Part shown: one piece after another, positions 1-11,691 of the stretch | Numbering within the stretch: position 1 is the stretch's first letter | Layout of the letters: each line of letters opens with the position of its first letter | The notes under the pieces: generated by a model | Databases searched by the model: none | Told to the model about the DNA's origin: nothing | Seen by the model: only the letters and a program-made list of their open reading frames with translations | Assembly (NCBI RefSeq): GCF_900113035.1 | Contig: NZ_FONX01000001.1 | Span: 1-64,000, forward strand | Source: Paracidovorax wautersii | Lineage (GTDB): Bacteria; Pseudomonadota; Gammaproteobacteria; Burkholderiales; Burkholderiaceae_C | Length of the DNA stretch: 64,000 nt | Direction of reading: 5' to 3' | Position numbers and translations under genes: made by a program

Positions 1-57
1 CTGCTCATGTCGCTTGGGTAGGGCTTTCTTTTCACCAAGCAATTGTCGGCTCTGAAA

Positions 58-76
58 AGATCGTAAACAGGCTCTA
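58..76. repeat. Degenerate isolated end of the 270-bp repeat
   Basis: AGATCGTAAACA at 58-69 matches the inner part of the right terminal repeat of the 270-bp element, with the outer part degenerate (GGCTCTA instead of CGTTCTA). It abuts the left end of the full copy at 77. GATCGTAAACA (59-69) and TGTTTACGATC (83-93) therefore form an 11-bp perfect inverted repeat across the junction. It is probably a remnant of a neighbouring copy or a preferred insertion site. Confidence 0.55.
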
Positions 77-346
77 AGAACGTGTTTACGATCTCCCAGG
101 GGTCGCGCAGCTATGTCGGCGGGATGGGATGCAAGGCGCGGTGCGCAGTGGATAGCACGGCTATCCACAAGCGCCGCAACGCCGCAGACCGCCCGCCGAC
201 GTAGCTGCCCTTCGGGTTGGAGCGAAATCGGGCGATTGAACGCCCCGGCTGCTTGCATGGACACCAGCCCATGCGGCGCATCCGAGGCATCCACTCATCC
301 CGATTGCGTTCCAACGCGATCCTCTGCGAGATCGTAAACACGTTCT
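77..346 (-). repeat. 270-bp inverted-repeat element, copy 1
   Basis: The element is bounded by a perfect 19-bp terminal inverted repeat, AGAACGTGTTTACGATCTC at 77-95 and its complement at 328-346. Copies 2 and 3 (37828-38097 and 60437-60706) have exactly the same length and similar sequence in the opposite orientation. The interior is full of nested hairpins, for example GTCGGCGGG 115-123 with CCCGCCGAC 192-200, enclosing GTGGATAGC 148-156 with GCTATCCAC 160-168. Short open frames run through it but differ between copies and have no ribosome binding site, so I regard it as non-coding. It behaves like a MITE or a large intergenic palindromic repeat. It lies downstream of clpA. Confidence 0.85.
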
Positions 347-398
347 AAGCCCGCGCTTCTGCCCCGGCCCTCGACCATCGGGGCATGAGGGCACAAGA

Positions 399-436
399 GA
401 AAAACCCGCAGGCCGAGGGCATGCGGGTTTTTTCTT
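399..436 (-). terminator. Rho-independent terminator of clpSA
   Basis: AAAACCCGCA (401-410) pairs with TGCGGGTTTT (422-431) around a GC-rich loop. A run of A on one side and T on the other makes it usable from both directions. It lies about 50 bases past the clpA stop codon. Confidence 0.85.
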
Positions 437-483
437 GGGGTGCGCCGGCCGAAGCCGGCACCTTGGGCCGCTCAACGGACCGA

Positions 484-2832
<2,349 letters not shown>

Positions 2833-2889
2833 GTGAACTCCTTTGTGCTTGCGGGTAAAAGATAACTGTAGATCGGGCTGGAAAACCGT

Positions 2890-3249
2890 TTATTCAACAG
2901 GCTCACTCACGCATTGCAGCGGGTGGCCTGCCTTGTGGGCGGCTTCAAGGACCTGCTCGACCTTGGTCGCGGCGACGTCGCGGGAATACACCCCGCATAC
3001 GCCTTTGCCGTCCAGATGGATCTTGAGCATGATCTGGGTCGCGGACTCCCGATCCTTGCCGAAGAACTCCTGCAGCACGACGATCACGAACTCCATGGGG
3101 GTGTAGTCGTCGTTCAGCATCAGCACCTGGTACATCTGGGGCGGCTGCGTGCGCTGCGTACGCCGCTCCAGCACCACCGAGCCGCCATCGTCCCGGGCGG
3201 GTGCGCGGGTCGGGGTGATCGGTGTCTGGGAAGGTGGTTTCGTGGCCAT
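2890..3249 (-). CDS. clpS: ATP-dependent Clp protease adaptor ClpS
   Basis: ClpS binds the N-terminal domain of ClpA and presents proteins with destabilising N-terminal residues. The 119-residue protein has a variable polar N-terminal arm (about 1-35) followed by the conserved core. [17 protein letters not shown] carries the acidic DD and the TPMEFV segment of the N-degron pocket, and [11 protein letters not shown] is the second conserved block. It is the first gene of the clpS-clpA pair. The ATG at 3249 has only a weak ribosome site. A start further downstream within the arm would remove little but disordered sequence. Confidence 0.97.
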   Translation of the reverse strand: MATKPPSQTPITPTRAPARDDGGSVVLERRTQRTQPPQMYQVLMLNDDYTPMEFVIVVLQEFFGKDRESATQIMLKIHLDGKGVCGVYSRDVAATKVEQVLEAAHKAGHPLQCVSEPVE

Positions 3250-3323
3250 GAATTCATTCTAGCGATGCAAGCTCGCCAGCGTGTCCTGTTGGACTTGGTG
3301 CCTGGCACACTTTTTTCAAGCGG

Positions 3324-6300
3324 TCAGCCTGCGTCGTAAATGACCGACACCGCGCCGCTGCCGGCCTGGGCGCTCCAGGCGGCCAGGGCCGCGTCGGACG
3401 GGAAGAACCGGCTGGCCTCGCCCAGCTGCAGTTCCGCCGTGGCGGCGCCCTGCTCGGCCTTGCAGCACAGGTTCATGCGCACGCGCAGGCCGTGCACCAG
3501 GGTCTCGCCATGCTCGGTTTCCTCGCGCTTGGCCGGGAACTCGCGCACCAGCCGCGCCACGTCGGGCACCACGTCTCCCACCGAGACCTGCAGGTAGCGC
3601 CCGTACTTGGCGCGGGCAGCAGCCAGGTCGTAGGCCTGCTGCACCTTCACCCGCAGCCCGCCGCTGAAATGGTCGAGCTGCAGCCGCCCGCTGATGACGA
3701 CGAATTCATCGTCCTTGAGCACCTCGCGGTTGGCGTTGAGCACGCCTTCGTCGGCCGAGGCCTCGATGGTGGCGGACTTGTCGTCCAGCTTGAACAGCGC
3801 CAGCTTGCCGCGCGAGCCGTTGATGACCCGCAGGTCGCTCACGATGCCGGCCAGCGTCTGCGGTTCGCGGCTGTCGCCCAGCTCTTCGATGGGGGTGCGC
3901 ACGAAGCGGCGCACTTCCTTTTCCACCTCGTCGAAGAGGTGGCCCGAGAGGTAGTAGCCGATGGCCGTCTTTTCCTGGGTCAGGCGTTCCTTGATGCCCC
4001 AGGGCCGCACGTCCACCAGATCGGGCTCCTGCGTGCTGGAGCCGTGGGCGTCGTCGCCCATCATGTCGAAGAGGCCGCCCTGGTTGGCGTTGGCATGCGT
4101 GGCGGCGGCGAATTCGAAGGCCCGGTCGAGCGAGGCCGACAGCGCGGCACGGTTGAGCTGCAGCGCGTCGAAGGCGCCGGCCTTGATCAGTGCATCGACG
4201 GTGCGCTTGTTGATGCGCGAGCGGTCCACGCGCACGCAGAAGTCGAAGAGGCTCTTGAACGGCCCCACCGTGCTGCCCTGAGGCCCCTCGCCCCGGCCCT
4301 CGCGCGCGGCGATGATCGCTTCGATGGCCTGCTGCCCCGTGCCCTTGATGGCGCCCAGGCCGTAGCGGATGACCTTGTCGGTGACCGGCTCGAAGCGGTA
4401 CATGCCGCGGTTCACGTCCGGCGGCTCGAAGGTCATGCCGAAGTTCTTGACCGCGTCCTCGAACAGCACCTTGAGCTTGTCGGTGTCGTCCATTTCCACC
4501 GTCATGTTGGCGCAGAAGAACTCGGCCGTGTAGTGCACCTTGAGCCAGCCCGTGTGGTAGGCCAGCAGGGAATACGCGGCGGCGTGCGACTTGTTGAAGC
4601 CGTAGCCCGCGAACTTCTCCATCAGGTCGAACACCTCGTCGGCCTTGTCCTGGCCGATGCCCTTCTCGGCCGCGCCCTTGCGGAAGATCTCGCGGTGCTC
4701 GGCCATCTCCTCGGCCTTCTTCTTGCCCATCGCCCGGCGCAGCATGTCGGCGCCGCCCAGGCTGTAGCCGCCCAGCACCTGGGCGGTCTGCATCACCTGT
4801 TCCTGATAGACCATGATCCCGTAGGTTTCGGCCAGCACCGGCTCGACCAGGGGGTGGGGATATTCCACCGGCTCCTTGCCGTGCTTGCGGTTCACGAAGG
4901 TGGGGATCAGGTCCATCGGCCCCGGGCGGTAGAGCGCATTCAGGGCGATCAGGTCTTCCAGCCGGCTCGGGCGGGCCTCTTTCAGCATGCCCTGCATGCC
5001 GCGGCTTTCAAACTGGAACACGGCTTCCGTCTTGCCGTCGGAGAAGAGCCGGTAGGTGGGCGCGTCGTCGAGCGGGATGTTCTCGAACGCGAAGTTCTCC
5101 TGGCCCTTGTGGCGCTTGATGATGAACTCGCGGGCGATCTCCAGGATGGTCAGCGTGGCCAGGCCCAGGAAGTCGAACTTCACGAGGCCGATGGCCTCCA
5201 CGTCGTCCTTGTCGTACTGGCTCACGGCCGATTCGCTGCCCGGCTGCTGGTAGAGCGGGCAGAAGTCGGTCAGCTTGCCCGGGGCGATCAGCACGCCCCC
5301 GGCGTGCATACCGATGTTGCGGGTCATGCCTTCGAGCTTCTGGGCCATCTCGATGATGGTCTTGACGTCTTCTTCCTTGCGCACGCGCTCGTACAGCATG
5401 GGCTCGAGCTCGAGCGCATAGTTGTTCTTGTCGCCCTCCTTCTTCACCTCGGGCGGATAGGCCAGGGTGTAGGACATGCCGGGCTTGCCGGGCACCAGCT
5501 TGGAGATGCCGTCGCAGAAGGTGTAGCTCATGTCCATCACCCGGCCCACGTCGCGGATGGCGGCCTTGGCCGCCAGCGTGCCGAAGGTGGCGATCTGGCT
5601 CACGGCGTTCTTGCCGTACTTGTCCTTGACGTAGTCGATCACCCGGTCGCGGTTGGACTGGCAGAAGTCGATGTCGAAGTCGGGCATGGACACCCGCTCG
5701 GGGTTCAGGAAGCGCTCGAACAGCAGGTTGTACTGGAGCGGGTCCAGGTCGGTGATCTTGAGCGCATAGGCCACGAGCGAGCCGGCGCCCGACCCCCGGC
5801 CCGGCCCCACCGGGCAGCCGTTCTGCTTGGCCCACTGGATGAAGTCGCCCACGATGAGGAAGTAGCCCGGGAAACCCATCTTCAGGATGGTGCCCAGCTC
5901 GAACTCCAGCCGCTCCACGTAGCGCGGGCGCTGCTTGTCGCGCTCGGCCTCCTTGGGGAAAAGCTGCAGCAGGCGCTCCTCCAGCCCCTCGAACGACGCA
6001 TACCGGAAGTACTCGTCGATCGGCATGCCGTTGGGCGTGGGAAAGTCCGGCAGGCGTGGCTTGCCCAGCACCAGCGTCAGGTTGCAGCGCTTGGCGATCT
6101 CCACCGTGTTGGCGATGGCCGAGGGCACGTCGGCAAAAAGCGCCTCCATCTGGGCGCTGGACTTGAAGTACTGCTCGCGCGTGAACTTGCGCACCCGGCG
6201 CTGGTTGGCCAGGATCTCGCCCTCGGCGATGCAGATGCGCGCCTCGTGGGCTTCGTAGTCGTCCGCCGTGGCGAACTGCACCGGGTGCGTGGCCACCGCC

Positions 6301-6866
6301 GGCAGGTTGAGCCGCGCCGCCAGCTGCACGGCGGCGATCACGTGGGCTTCGTCGTCCACCCGCCCGGCGCGCTGGATCTCCATGTAGAAGCGGTGCGGGA
6401 ACATGCCGGCCAGCTCCAGCGCCAGGTCGGCCGCGCCGGCGTCGTCGCCGCGCATCAGCGCCTGCCCCACCGGGCCGGCCTGCGCACCGGCCAGCAGGAT
6501 GAGGCCGGCGTTCAGTTCCTGCAGCCATTCCCAGGTGCAGACCGGCACGTTCTTGACGATGTTGCGCGTCCAGGCGCGCGCCAGCAGCTCGGACAGGTTC
6601 AGGTAGCCCTGCTTGTCCTGCACCAGCACCACCATGCGGCCCACGGCGCCGCCGGGCGGGGCCACGTTGATCTCGGCCCCCAGCACCGGCTTGACGCCCT
6701 TGCCGCGGGTTTCCTTGTAGAACTTGATGGCTCCGAACAAGTTGTTCAGATCGGTGATGGCCAGGGCGGGCTGGCCGTCCTTGGCAGCCGCCTTGGCGAC
6801 CTCGTCGATGCGGTTGGTACCGTCAACGACGGAAAATTCGGTGTGCAGGCGCAGATGAACAAACAT
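3324..6866 (-). CDS. dnaE: DNA polymerase III alpha subunit
   Basis: This is the replicative polymerase catalytic subunit. I place the start at the ATG at 6866, giving 1,180 residues beginning MFVHLRLHTEFS. The frame stays open upstream for 66 more codons of Arg/Gly-rich translation with no family similarity. The PHP domain starts at once (HLRLHTEF), the polymerase core contains GPGRGSGAGS near 354-363, and the metal-binding PDFDIDF motif is near 395-401 (Asp398 and Asp400). Helix-hairpin-helix and OB-fold regions fill the C-terminal third. The length fits DnaE1 rather than the shorter DnaE2/ImuC. It is divergent from bamD, with about 200 bp between the two starts. Confidence 0.98.
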   Translation of the reverse strand: MFVHLRLHTEFSVVDGTNRIDEVAKAAAKDGQPALAITDLNNLFGAIKFYKETRGKGVKPVLGAEINVAPPGGAVGRMVVLVQDKQGYLNLSELLARAWTRNIVKNVPVCTWEWLQELNAGLILLAGAQAGPVGQALMRGDDAGAADLALELAGMFPHRFYMEIQRAGRVDDEAHVIAAVQLAARLNLPAVATHPVQFATADDYEAHEARICIAEGEILANQRRVRKFTREQYFKSSAQMEALFADVPSAIANTVEIAKRCNLTLVLGKPRLPDFPTPNGMPIDEYFRYASFEGLEERLLQLFPKEAERDKQRPRYVERLEFELGTILKMGFPGYFLIVGDFIQWAKQNGCPVGPGRGSGAGSLVAYALKITDLDPLQYNLLFERFLNPERVSMPDFDIDFCQSNRDRVIDYVKDKYGKNAVSQIATFGTLAAKAAIRDVGRVMDMSYTFCDGISKLVPGKPGMSYTLAYPPEVKKEGDKNNYALELEPMLYERVRKEEDVKTIIEMAQKLEGMTRNIGMHAGGVLIAPGKLTDFCPLYQQPGSESAVSQYDKDDVEAIGLVKFDFLGLATLTILEIAREFIIKRHKGQENFAFENIPLDDAPTYRLFSDGKTEAVFQFESRGMQGMLKEARPSRLEDLIALNALYRPGPMDLIPTFVNRKHGKEPVEYPHPLVEPVLAETYGIMVYQEQVMQTAQVLGGYSLGGADMLRRAMGKKKAEEMAEHREIFRKGAAEKGIGQDKADEVFDLMEKFAGYGFNKSHAAAYSLLAYHTGWLKVHYTAEFFCANMTVEMDDTDKLKVLFEDAVKNFGMTFEPPDVNRGMYRFEPVTDKVIRYGLGAIKGTGQQAIEAIIAAREGRGEGPQGSTVGPFKSLFDFCVRVDRSRINKRTVDALIKAGAFDALQLNRAALSASLDRAFEFAAATHANANQGGLFDMMGDDAHGSSTQEPDLVDVRPWGIKERLTQEKTAIGYYLSGHLFDEVEKEVRRFVRTPIEELGDSREPQTLAGIVSDLRVINGSRGKLALFKLDDKSATIEASADEGVLNANREVLKDDEFVVISGRLQLDHFSGGLRVKVQQAYDLAAARAKYGRYLQVSVGDVVPDVARLVREFPAKREETEHGETLVHGLRVRMNLCCKAEQGAATAELQLGEASRFFPSDAALAAWSAQAGSGAVSVIYDAG

Positions 6867-7066
6867 CCCGGCATTGTAGAAAGGCCGTGAATCCCGCCCG
6901 GCCGCATGGCTGCGCCGGCCGGCCCGCGCCGCGCCCGCCGCATCGCTACAATGGCCCGTTTCCGCGCCTGGGCGGCGTGCGACGGGTGCTTCGCCCGGCC
7001 GGACGGCGCCCCAACGGGCGCCAGCCCATGACGACGACTCCCTCTTCCTGCCAGAAAGCCGCATCC

Positions 7067-7864
7067 ATGTCGCGTATGTCCGCTCCCTTTGTGTCCGCCC
7101 TGCTGGCCGCCGGCCTGCTGGCGGGCTGCTCCACCACGACGGAAGACAAGACCGCCGGCTGGACCACCGACAAGATCTATTCGGAAGCGCGCGACGAACT
7201 CAACGGCGGCGCCTACGACAAGGCCGTGCCCCTGCTCGAGAAGCTCGAAGGCCGCGCCGCCGGCACGCCGCTGGCGCAGCAGGCCCAGCTCGACAAGGCC
7301 TATGCCCAGTACAAGGGCGGCGAAAAGGCCCAGGCCATCGCCACGCTGGACCGCTTCCTGAAGCTGCACCCGGCCAGCCCCGCCTACGACTACGCGCTCT
7401 ACCTGAAGGGCCTGGTCAACTTCAACGACAACCTGGGCCTCTTTTCCTGGGTGTCGCGCCAGGACCTGTCCGAGCGCGACCAGAAGGCCGCCAAGGATTC
7501 CTTCGAGTCGTTCCGCGAACTGGTCACGCGCTTTCCCGATTCGCGCTACACGCCCGATGCACGCCAGCGCATGACCTACATCGTGAACTCGCTGGCGCAG
7601 TACGAAGTCCACGTGGCGCGCTACTACTACAGCCGCGGCGCCTACGTGGCCGCCATCGGCCGCGCCCAGAACGCGCTGGCCGAGTACAAGGACGTGCCCG
7701 CGCTCGAAGAAGCGCTCTACATCCTGATCAAGTCCTACGATGCGCTGGGCATGACCCAACTGCGCGACGACGCGACCCGCGTGATGCAGGCCTCCTACCC
7801 CAACAGCCAGATGCTGACCCAGGGCCCCAAGGCCAAGGTCAATCCGTGGTGGAAGTTCTGGTAA
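7067..7864 (+). CDS. bamD: Outer membrane assembly lipoprotein BamD (ComL)
   Basis: BamD is the essential TPR lipoprotein of the BAM complex, which folds beta-barrel proteins into the outer membrane. The chosen start (ATG 7067, 265 residues) puts a short lipoprotein signal first: SALLAAGLLAGCSTTT, with LLAGC as the lipobox. An in-frame ATG at 7028 would add 13 residues and cannot be excluded. The mature part has TPR-like helices with YSEARDELNGGAYDKAV and the family hallmark DLSERDQKAAKDSFESFREL, followed by RFPDSRY. Its 3' end overlaps the convergent dinG-like gene by 26 bases. The adhesin at 46446 would depend on this machinery for outer-membrane insertion. Confidence 0.95.
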   Translation: MSRMSAPFVSALLAAGLLAGCSTTTEDKTAGWTTDKIYSEARDELNGGAYDKAVPLLEKLEGRAAGTPLAQQAQLDKAYAQYKGGEKAQAIATLDRFLKLHPASPAYDYALYLKGLVNFNDNLGLFSWVSRQDLSERDQKAAKDSFESFRELVTRFPDSRYTPDARQRMTYIVNSLAQYEVHVARYYYSRGAYVAAIGRAQNALAEYKDVPALEEALYILIKSYDALGMTQLRDDATRVMQASYPNSQMLTQGPKAKVNPWWKFW

Positions 7865-9992
7865 GCAGCAGCGCATCCAGCGCCTGATCGAACGCTTCCT
7901 GCGTCTCGATCCGGCGCATCGGCGGCAGCGCACGCAGCAGCCGCTTGCCGTAGCCCATGGTGACGAGGCGCGTATCGGCCACCACCAGCACTCCGGTATC
8001 GGTCTCGCTGCGGATCAGCCGGCCGGCCCCCTGCTTGAGTGCCACGGCGGCTTCCGGCAGGGCGAAGTCCCGGAACGCGCTGCGCCCGGTGCGCTCCAGC
8101 TGCTGCCCCCGCGCGTCCACCAGCGGATCGCCGGGCGGCGGAAACGGCAGCTTGTCGATCACCACCAGTTGCAGGGCGCTGCCCGGCACGTCGAACCCTT
8201 CCCAGAACGAGGCCGAGGCCACCAGCACGCGGCCCTGGCCGGGCGCTGCGCCGTCTTCGTCCCAGGCGCTGTGCTGGCTGGATGACTCGTTGCGGAAGCG
8301 CTCCATGAGTTCGCGCTTGGTGCCCTGGCCCTGCACCAGCACCTCGATGGCTGCGCTGGCGGCAAAGCGCTGCTGCAAGGCTGCGCCGATGCCGCGCAAG
8401 GCCTTGAGCGTGGTGGTGAGCACCAGGGTGCGGCCGCCCAGCCGCTGCACGGCGTCGCCCACCCAGCGGGCCAGGCTGTCGGTGTGGCGCGGATCGGCCG
8501 GCGACGGCAAGTGTGGCGGCACATAGAGCGCCGCCTGCGTGGCGTAGTCGAACGGGCTGCCGACCCGCAGGATGCGCGCCTCCTGCAGCCCGCAAGGCTC
8601 GGTGAACCAGCTGAGGGCCTCGTCCGTGCCCAGCGTGGCCGAGGTGAAGATCCAGGCGCGGCCGCGCTCGCCCAGCGCTGCAGAGGCGCCGGGCGCGGGG
8701 GACTGCTGTACGCCGTCACCGCTTCCGTCCTCCGGCTCGTCCCAGGCGCCCTCTTCCGCCTTGGGCGCCGACCATAGCGGCGCCAGGCGCGGCGCGATGT
8801 CCAGCGGCGACTCCACCAGGCGCAGGTGCAGGCCGGCATCGGCCCAGCGCGTGGCCTCCGGCGGGCATGGCTGGGCCCAGTGCGCCAGGCGCTCCATGGC
8901 CAGCACGGCGCGCTCGTGCAGGCGGGCGAAATCGGGTGCCCGGTCGGCGACCGTGTCCAGGCCTTCGAGCACGCGCCGCAGCGCCCATTCCAGCGCCTGC
9001 AGCGTAGCGCCCCAGGTCCGAGGATCGGCCCCTTCAGGCGCTTCGCCGGCCAAGGAAAGGCGCGTGCCCGACGCGGCACCGCCGCCGCCCGCGGCGCCCC
9101 CGCCAGCCACCGTCGCCCGCAGCCCGTCGGCGCCCTGGCGCAAGGCCTGGGCTAGTTCCGGCCAGTCCACCCAGCCGCGCGCATGCTGCAGGCCCACCTG
9201 CAGCAGATCGCGCGCTAGGTCGTGCAGCTGGCCAGTGCTGAACTGCACGCCGAGGAACTGCACCCCGGTCGCATTGAGCTGGTGCGCCTCGTCGAAAACC
9301 GCCACCCGCACCGAGGGCAGCAGCTCCGCCATGCCGGACTCTCGCACCGCCAGATCGGCGAAGAAGAGATGGTGGTTGATGACGACCACGTCCGCCGCCA
9401 GCGCCTCGCGCCGCGCCAGATTGACGTGGCACTCGCGAAAGCGCGGGCAGGCGGAGCCCAGGCAGTTCTCCCGCGTCGAGGTGACGAGCGGGATCACGGG
9501 CGACTTCTCGTCCAGCCCGGGCAGTTCGGCCAGATCGCCGGTGCGGGTGCCCTGGGCCCAGACCTCGACGCGGGCCAGCACGCGCTGCAGGGCGCGCTCG
9601 CCCGCGAGGCCATCCTGGCGGGCCTGCTCCATGCGGTGCAGGCACAGATAGCTGGAGCGCCCTTTGAGCAGCGCGGCCTTCAGCGGCAGGGCCAGCACCT
9701 CCAGCAGCCGCGGCAGGTCGCGCGCGAAGAGCTGGTCCTGCAGCGACTTGGTGGCGGTGGAGATCAGCACCCGCTCGCCACTGAGCAGGGCCGGGACCAG
9801 ATACGCGAAGGTCTTGCCCACGCCGGTACCAGCCTCCACCACCAGGGCGCCGCCCGTGTCGATGGTCTGGGCCACGGCCTGGGCCATGTCGGCCTGCGCA
9901 GCACGGGGGTGGAAGTGCGGCAGGCCCCGGGCCAGCGTGCCTTCGGGCGCGAAGGCGGCATCGACCAGGGCTGCGAGCGGGCTCAGCAGCAT
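7839..9992 (-). CDS. dinG: DinG/YoaA-family ATP-dependent DNA helicase
   Basis: This is an XPD-like superfamily 2 helicase thought to act on damaged or R-loop DNA. The start at 9992 (717 residues) has a GAGG ribosome site; the open frame extends 20 codons further upstream without support. Visible motifs are Walker A EAGTGVGKT near 52-60, iron-sulfur cluster cysteines (YLCLHRM and CLGSACPRFREC), the DEAH box VAVFDEAHQLN, and near the C-terminus LPFPPPGDPLVDARG and the QGAGRLIRSETDTGV motif VI. The four-cysteine cluster argues for the YoaA/DinG branch. It is convergent with bamD with a 26-bp overlap. The symbol dinG is used in the broad sense; yoaA is equally possible. Confidence 0.92.
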   Translation of the reverse strand: MLLSPLAALVDAAFAPEGTLARGLPHFHPRAAQADMAQAVAQTIDTGGALVVEAGTGVGKTFAYLVPALLSGERVLISTATKSLQDQLFARDLPRLLEVLALPLKAALLKGRSSYLCLHRMEQARQDGLAGERALQRVLARVEVWAQGTRTGDLAELPGLDEKSPVIPLVTSTRENCLGSACPRFRECHVNLARREALAADVVVINHHLFFADLAVRESGMAELLPSVRVAVFDEAHQLNATGVQFLGVQFSTGQLHDLARDLLQVGLQHARGWVDWPELAQALRQGADGLRATVAGGGAAGGGGAASGTRLSLAGEAPEGADPRTWGATLQALEWALRRVLEGLDTVADRAPDFARLHERAVLAMERLAHWAQPCPPEATRWADAGLHLRLVESPLDIAPRLAPLWSAPKAEEGAWDEPEDGSGDGVQQSPAPGASAALGERGRAWIFTSATLGTDEALSWFTEPCGLQEARILRVGSPFDYATQAALYVPPHLPSPADPRHTDSLARWVGDAVQRLGGRTLVLTTTLKALRGIGAALQQRFAASAAIEVLVQGQGTKRELMERFRNESSSQHSAWDEDGAAPGQGRVLVASASFWEGFDVPGSALQLVVIDKLPFPPPGDPLVDARGQQLERTGRSAFRDFALPEAAVALKQGAGRLIRSETDTGVLVVADTRLVTMGYGKRLLRALPPMRRIETQEAFDQALDALLLTRTSTTD

Positions 9993-10123
9993 GGGCGCCT
10001 CGCGGAGCGGCAGGGCCTGGGCGGATGGCGAGAAAAGACGGCGGCGTCGCACGCAGGCCGCTGCGCCCCGCGGATAATGCGGCCTCCCTCGAATCGCCGG
10101 CCCTCCCGCAGCCCCCCGCCCCT

Positions 10124-10912
10124 ATGACCACCGCCTACCGCCTCAGCGCTTCCACAGGAACGCACAAGGGGGACCGGGAGTACCAGCAGGACCAGGTCGC
10201 GCTGCTGCCCCATCCGCGCTTTCACGGCTGCGTGCTGGGCGTGGTGGCCGACGGCATGGGCGGTCGCAGCGGCGGACGCAAGGCGGCCGACCAGGTCATG
10301 CTGACGGCCCAGCAGCTGTTCGAGCGCTATTCGCCGGAAACCGACGACGCCGCCGCGCTGCTGGACAGCCTGGCGAAAGAGGCCCACCTGGTGATCCGGC
10401 TCACGGCCATCGCCGCCGAGCAGGAGCCGCACAGCACCTTCGCGGCCTTTCTGATCAACCCGGGCGGCGACTGCCACTGGGCGCACTCCGGCGATTCGCG
10501 CATCTACCACTTCCAGCACGGCAAGCTGCTGCGGCGCACGCGGGACCATTCCTATGTGCAGCTGCTGGTGGACCGCGGCGAGATCTGCGAGGCCGAGGCC
10601 AGCATGCACCCGCGCGCCAACGTGCTCGTCGGATGCCTGGGCATGGAGCGCGATCCGCCGGTCGCCACGCACTGCATCAGCCAGCTGAAGCCGGGCGACG
10701 TGCTGCTGAACTGCACCGACGGGCTCTGGCACTACTTCTCCCCCCCTGAGCTGGCGGAAGCACTCGCCACCCTGACCCCGCGCGAGGCCTCGGAGCTGCT
10801 CATCCACAAGGCGCGCACGCGTGCGCGCGGCACCGGCGACAATCTCTCGCTGATCGTGGTGAAGATCGAGGCGCCCCTGCCGGCGCAGCCGTCGCTCGCG
10901 GCGCGCGGCTGA
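10124..10912 (+). CDS. PP2C-family serine/threonine protein phosphatase
   Basis: This is a metal-dependent protein phosphatase of the bacterial Stp/PrpC type, 262 residues from the ATG at 10124. The metal-binding motifs are all present: GDREYQQDQ near the N-terminus, VVADGMGGRSGG near 45, WAHSGDSRIY in the middle, CTDGLW, and GTGDNLSLIVV at the C-terminus. No transmembrane segment is visible, so it should be cytosolic. No Hanks-type kinase or FHA protein is adjacent, so its substrate cannot be inferred from context. It is divergent from the dinG-like gene and convergent with the coiled-coil gene downstream of zapE. Confidence 0.93.
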   Translation: MTTAYRLSASTGTHKGDREYQQDQVALLPHPRFHGCVLGVVADGMGGRSGGRKAADQVMLTAQQLFERYSPETDDAAALLDSLAKEAHLVIRLTAIAAEQEPHSTFAAFLINPGGDCHWAHSGDSRIYHFQHGKLLRRTRDHSYVQLLVDRGEICEAEASMHPRANVLVGCLGMERDPPVATHCISQLKPGDVLLNCTDGLWHYFSPPELAEALATLTPREASELLIHKARTRARGTGDNLSLIVVKIEAPLPAQPSLAARG

Positions 10913-10929
10913 GGCGGCGGCCACATCGT

Positions 10930-11691
10930 TCACTGCGCGGCAGACGCCGGCCGCTCGGGCGGCGGCAGCGGCGCAGCCTGCTTGCGCCCGGAGGCCGCCG
11001 CCTCGGCGCGCGACTTCTCGTAGTTGGCGCGGCGCTCCTGCGCTGCCTTCTGCTTGGCTTCGTAGCGGGCACGCGACTCGGCGATGCGCGAGGGCTCCTC
11101 GCTCTGGCGCCGGGCCTCGTCCGCCGCATGGTTCGCCTGGCGCGCGCGCTGCTGCTCGGCACGCTGGCGGGCTTCCTGCGCCTTGGCGTCGGTATCCGCC
11201 GGCGGGCGGGCGGCGGGCTTGGGCCGGGCCGCAGCCGCCGCCTCGCGGGCCTGCTGGCGCTGCTGGTTTTCCTGCACCGCCTGGCGGCGGGCGGCGGCCT
11301 TTTCCTGGCGCTCCTGGTCGTTGAGCTCGATCTCCCGCGCCCTCAGGGGCCGCTCGGCTTCACGCTCCTCGGCCCTGACGCGCAGCAGGCAGCTCTCGAC
11401 GACGAACTGCTGATAGCACTGCTTTTCGCTCTGCTGCAGCCGATCCTGCAGCGCCTGCCGCTGCTGCTTGATCTCGGCGCGTTCGCGCTCCCGCGCCTCC
11501 TGCACCGTGGCGGCAGCAGTGGCGGTGGCAGTAGCGGTGACAGCGGAGGCATCCGCCCCGGCAGGCGCAGGCGCTGCGGTCTGCGCCGAGGCAGCCACGG
11601 ACGCCATGCCCAGCGCGAGCACCAGCACCGCAGGCGCCACAGAGCGCAGCGCGGCGGCGATCGGATTCAGGGGCAGAGTCTTTTTCGTCAT
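10930..11691 (-). CDS. Secreted charged coiled-coil protein coupled to zapE
   Basis: The product is a 253-residue protein of unknown function. It starts MTKKTLPLNPIA and has a clear signal peptide (hydrophobic AVLVLALGMASVAASA) predicted to be cut near ASA-QT. The rest is dominated by Ala, Arg, Glu, Gln and Lys in long heptad-like helices (RERERAEIKQQRQALQDRLQ), with two cysteines in KQCYQQFVVESCLLRV, and ends in a Pro-rich tail. Its ATG shares one base with the zapE stop codon (TGATG), so it is probably co-translated with zapE. The open frame extends upstream inside zapE to 12021, but that part is a shadow. The coil and periplasmic location suggest a structural role at the cell envelope, but I recognise no family. 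Confidence 0.85.
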   Translation of the reverse strand: MTKKTLPLNPIAAALRSVAPAVLVLALGMASVAASAQTAAPAPAGADASAVTATATATAAATVQEARERERAEIKQQRQALQDRLQQSEKQCYQQFVVESCLLRVRAEEREAERPLRAREIELNDQERQEKAAARRQAVQENQQRQQAREAAAAARPKPAARPPADTDAKAQEARQRAEQQRARQANHAADEARRQSEEPSRIAESRARYEAKQKAAQERRANYEKSRAEAAASGRKQAAPLPPPERPASAAQ

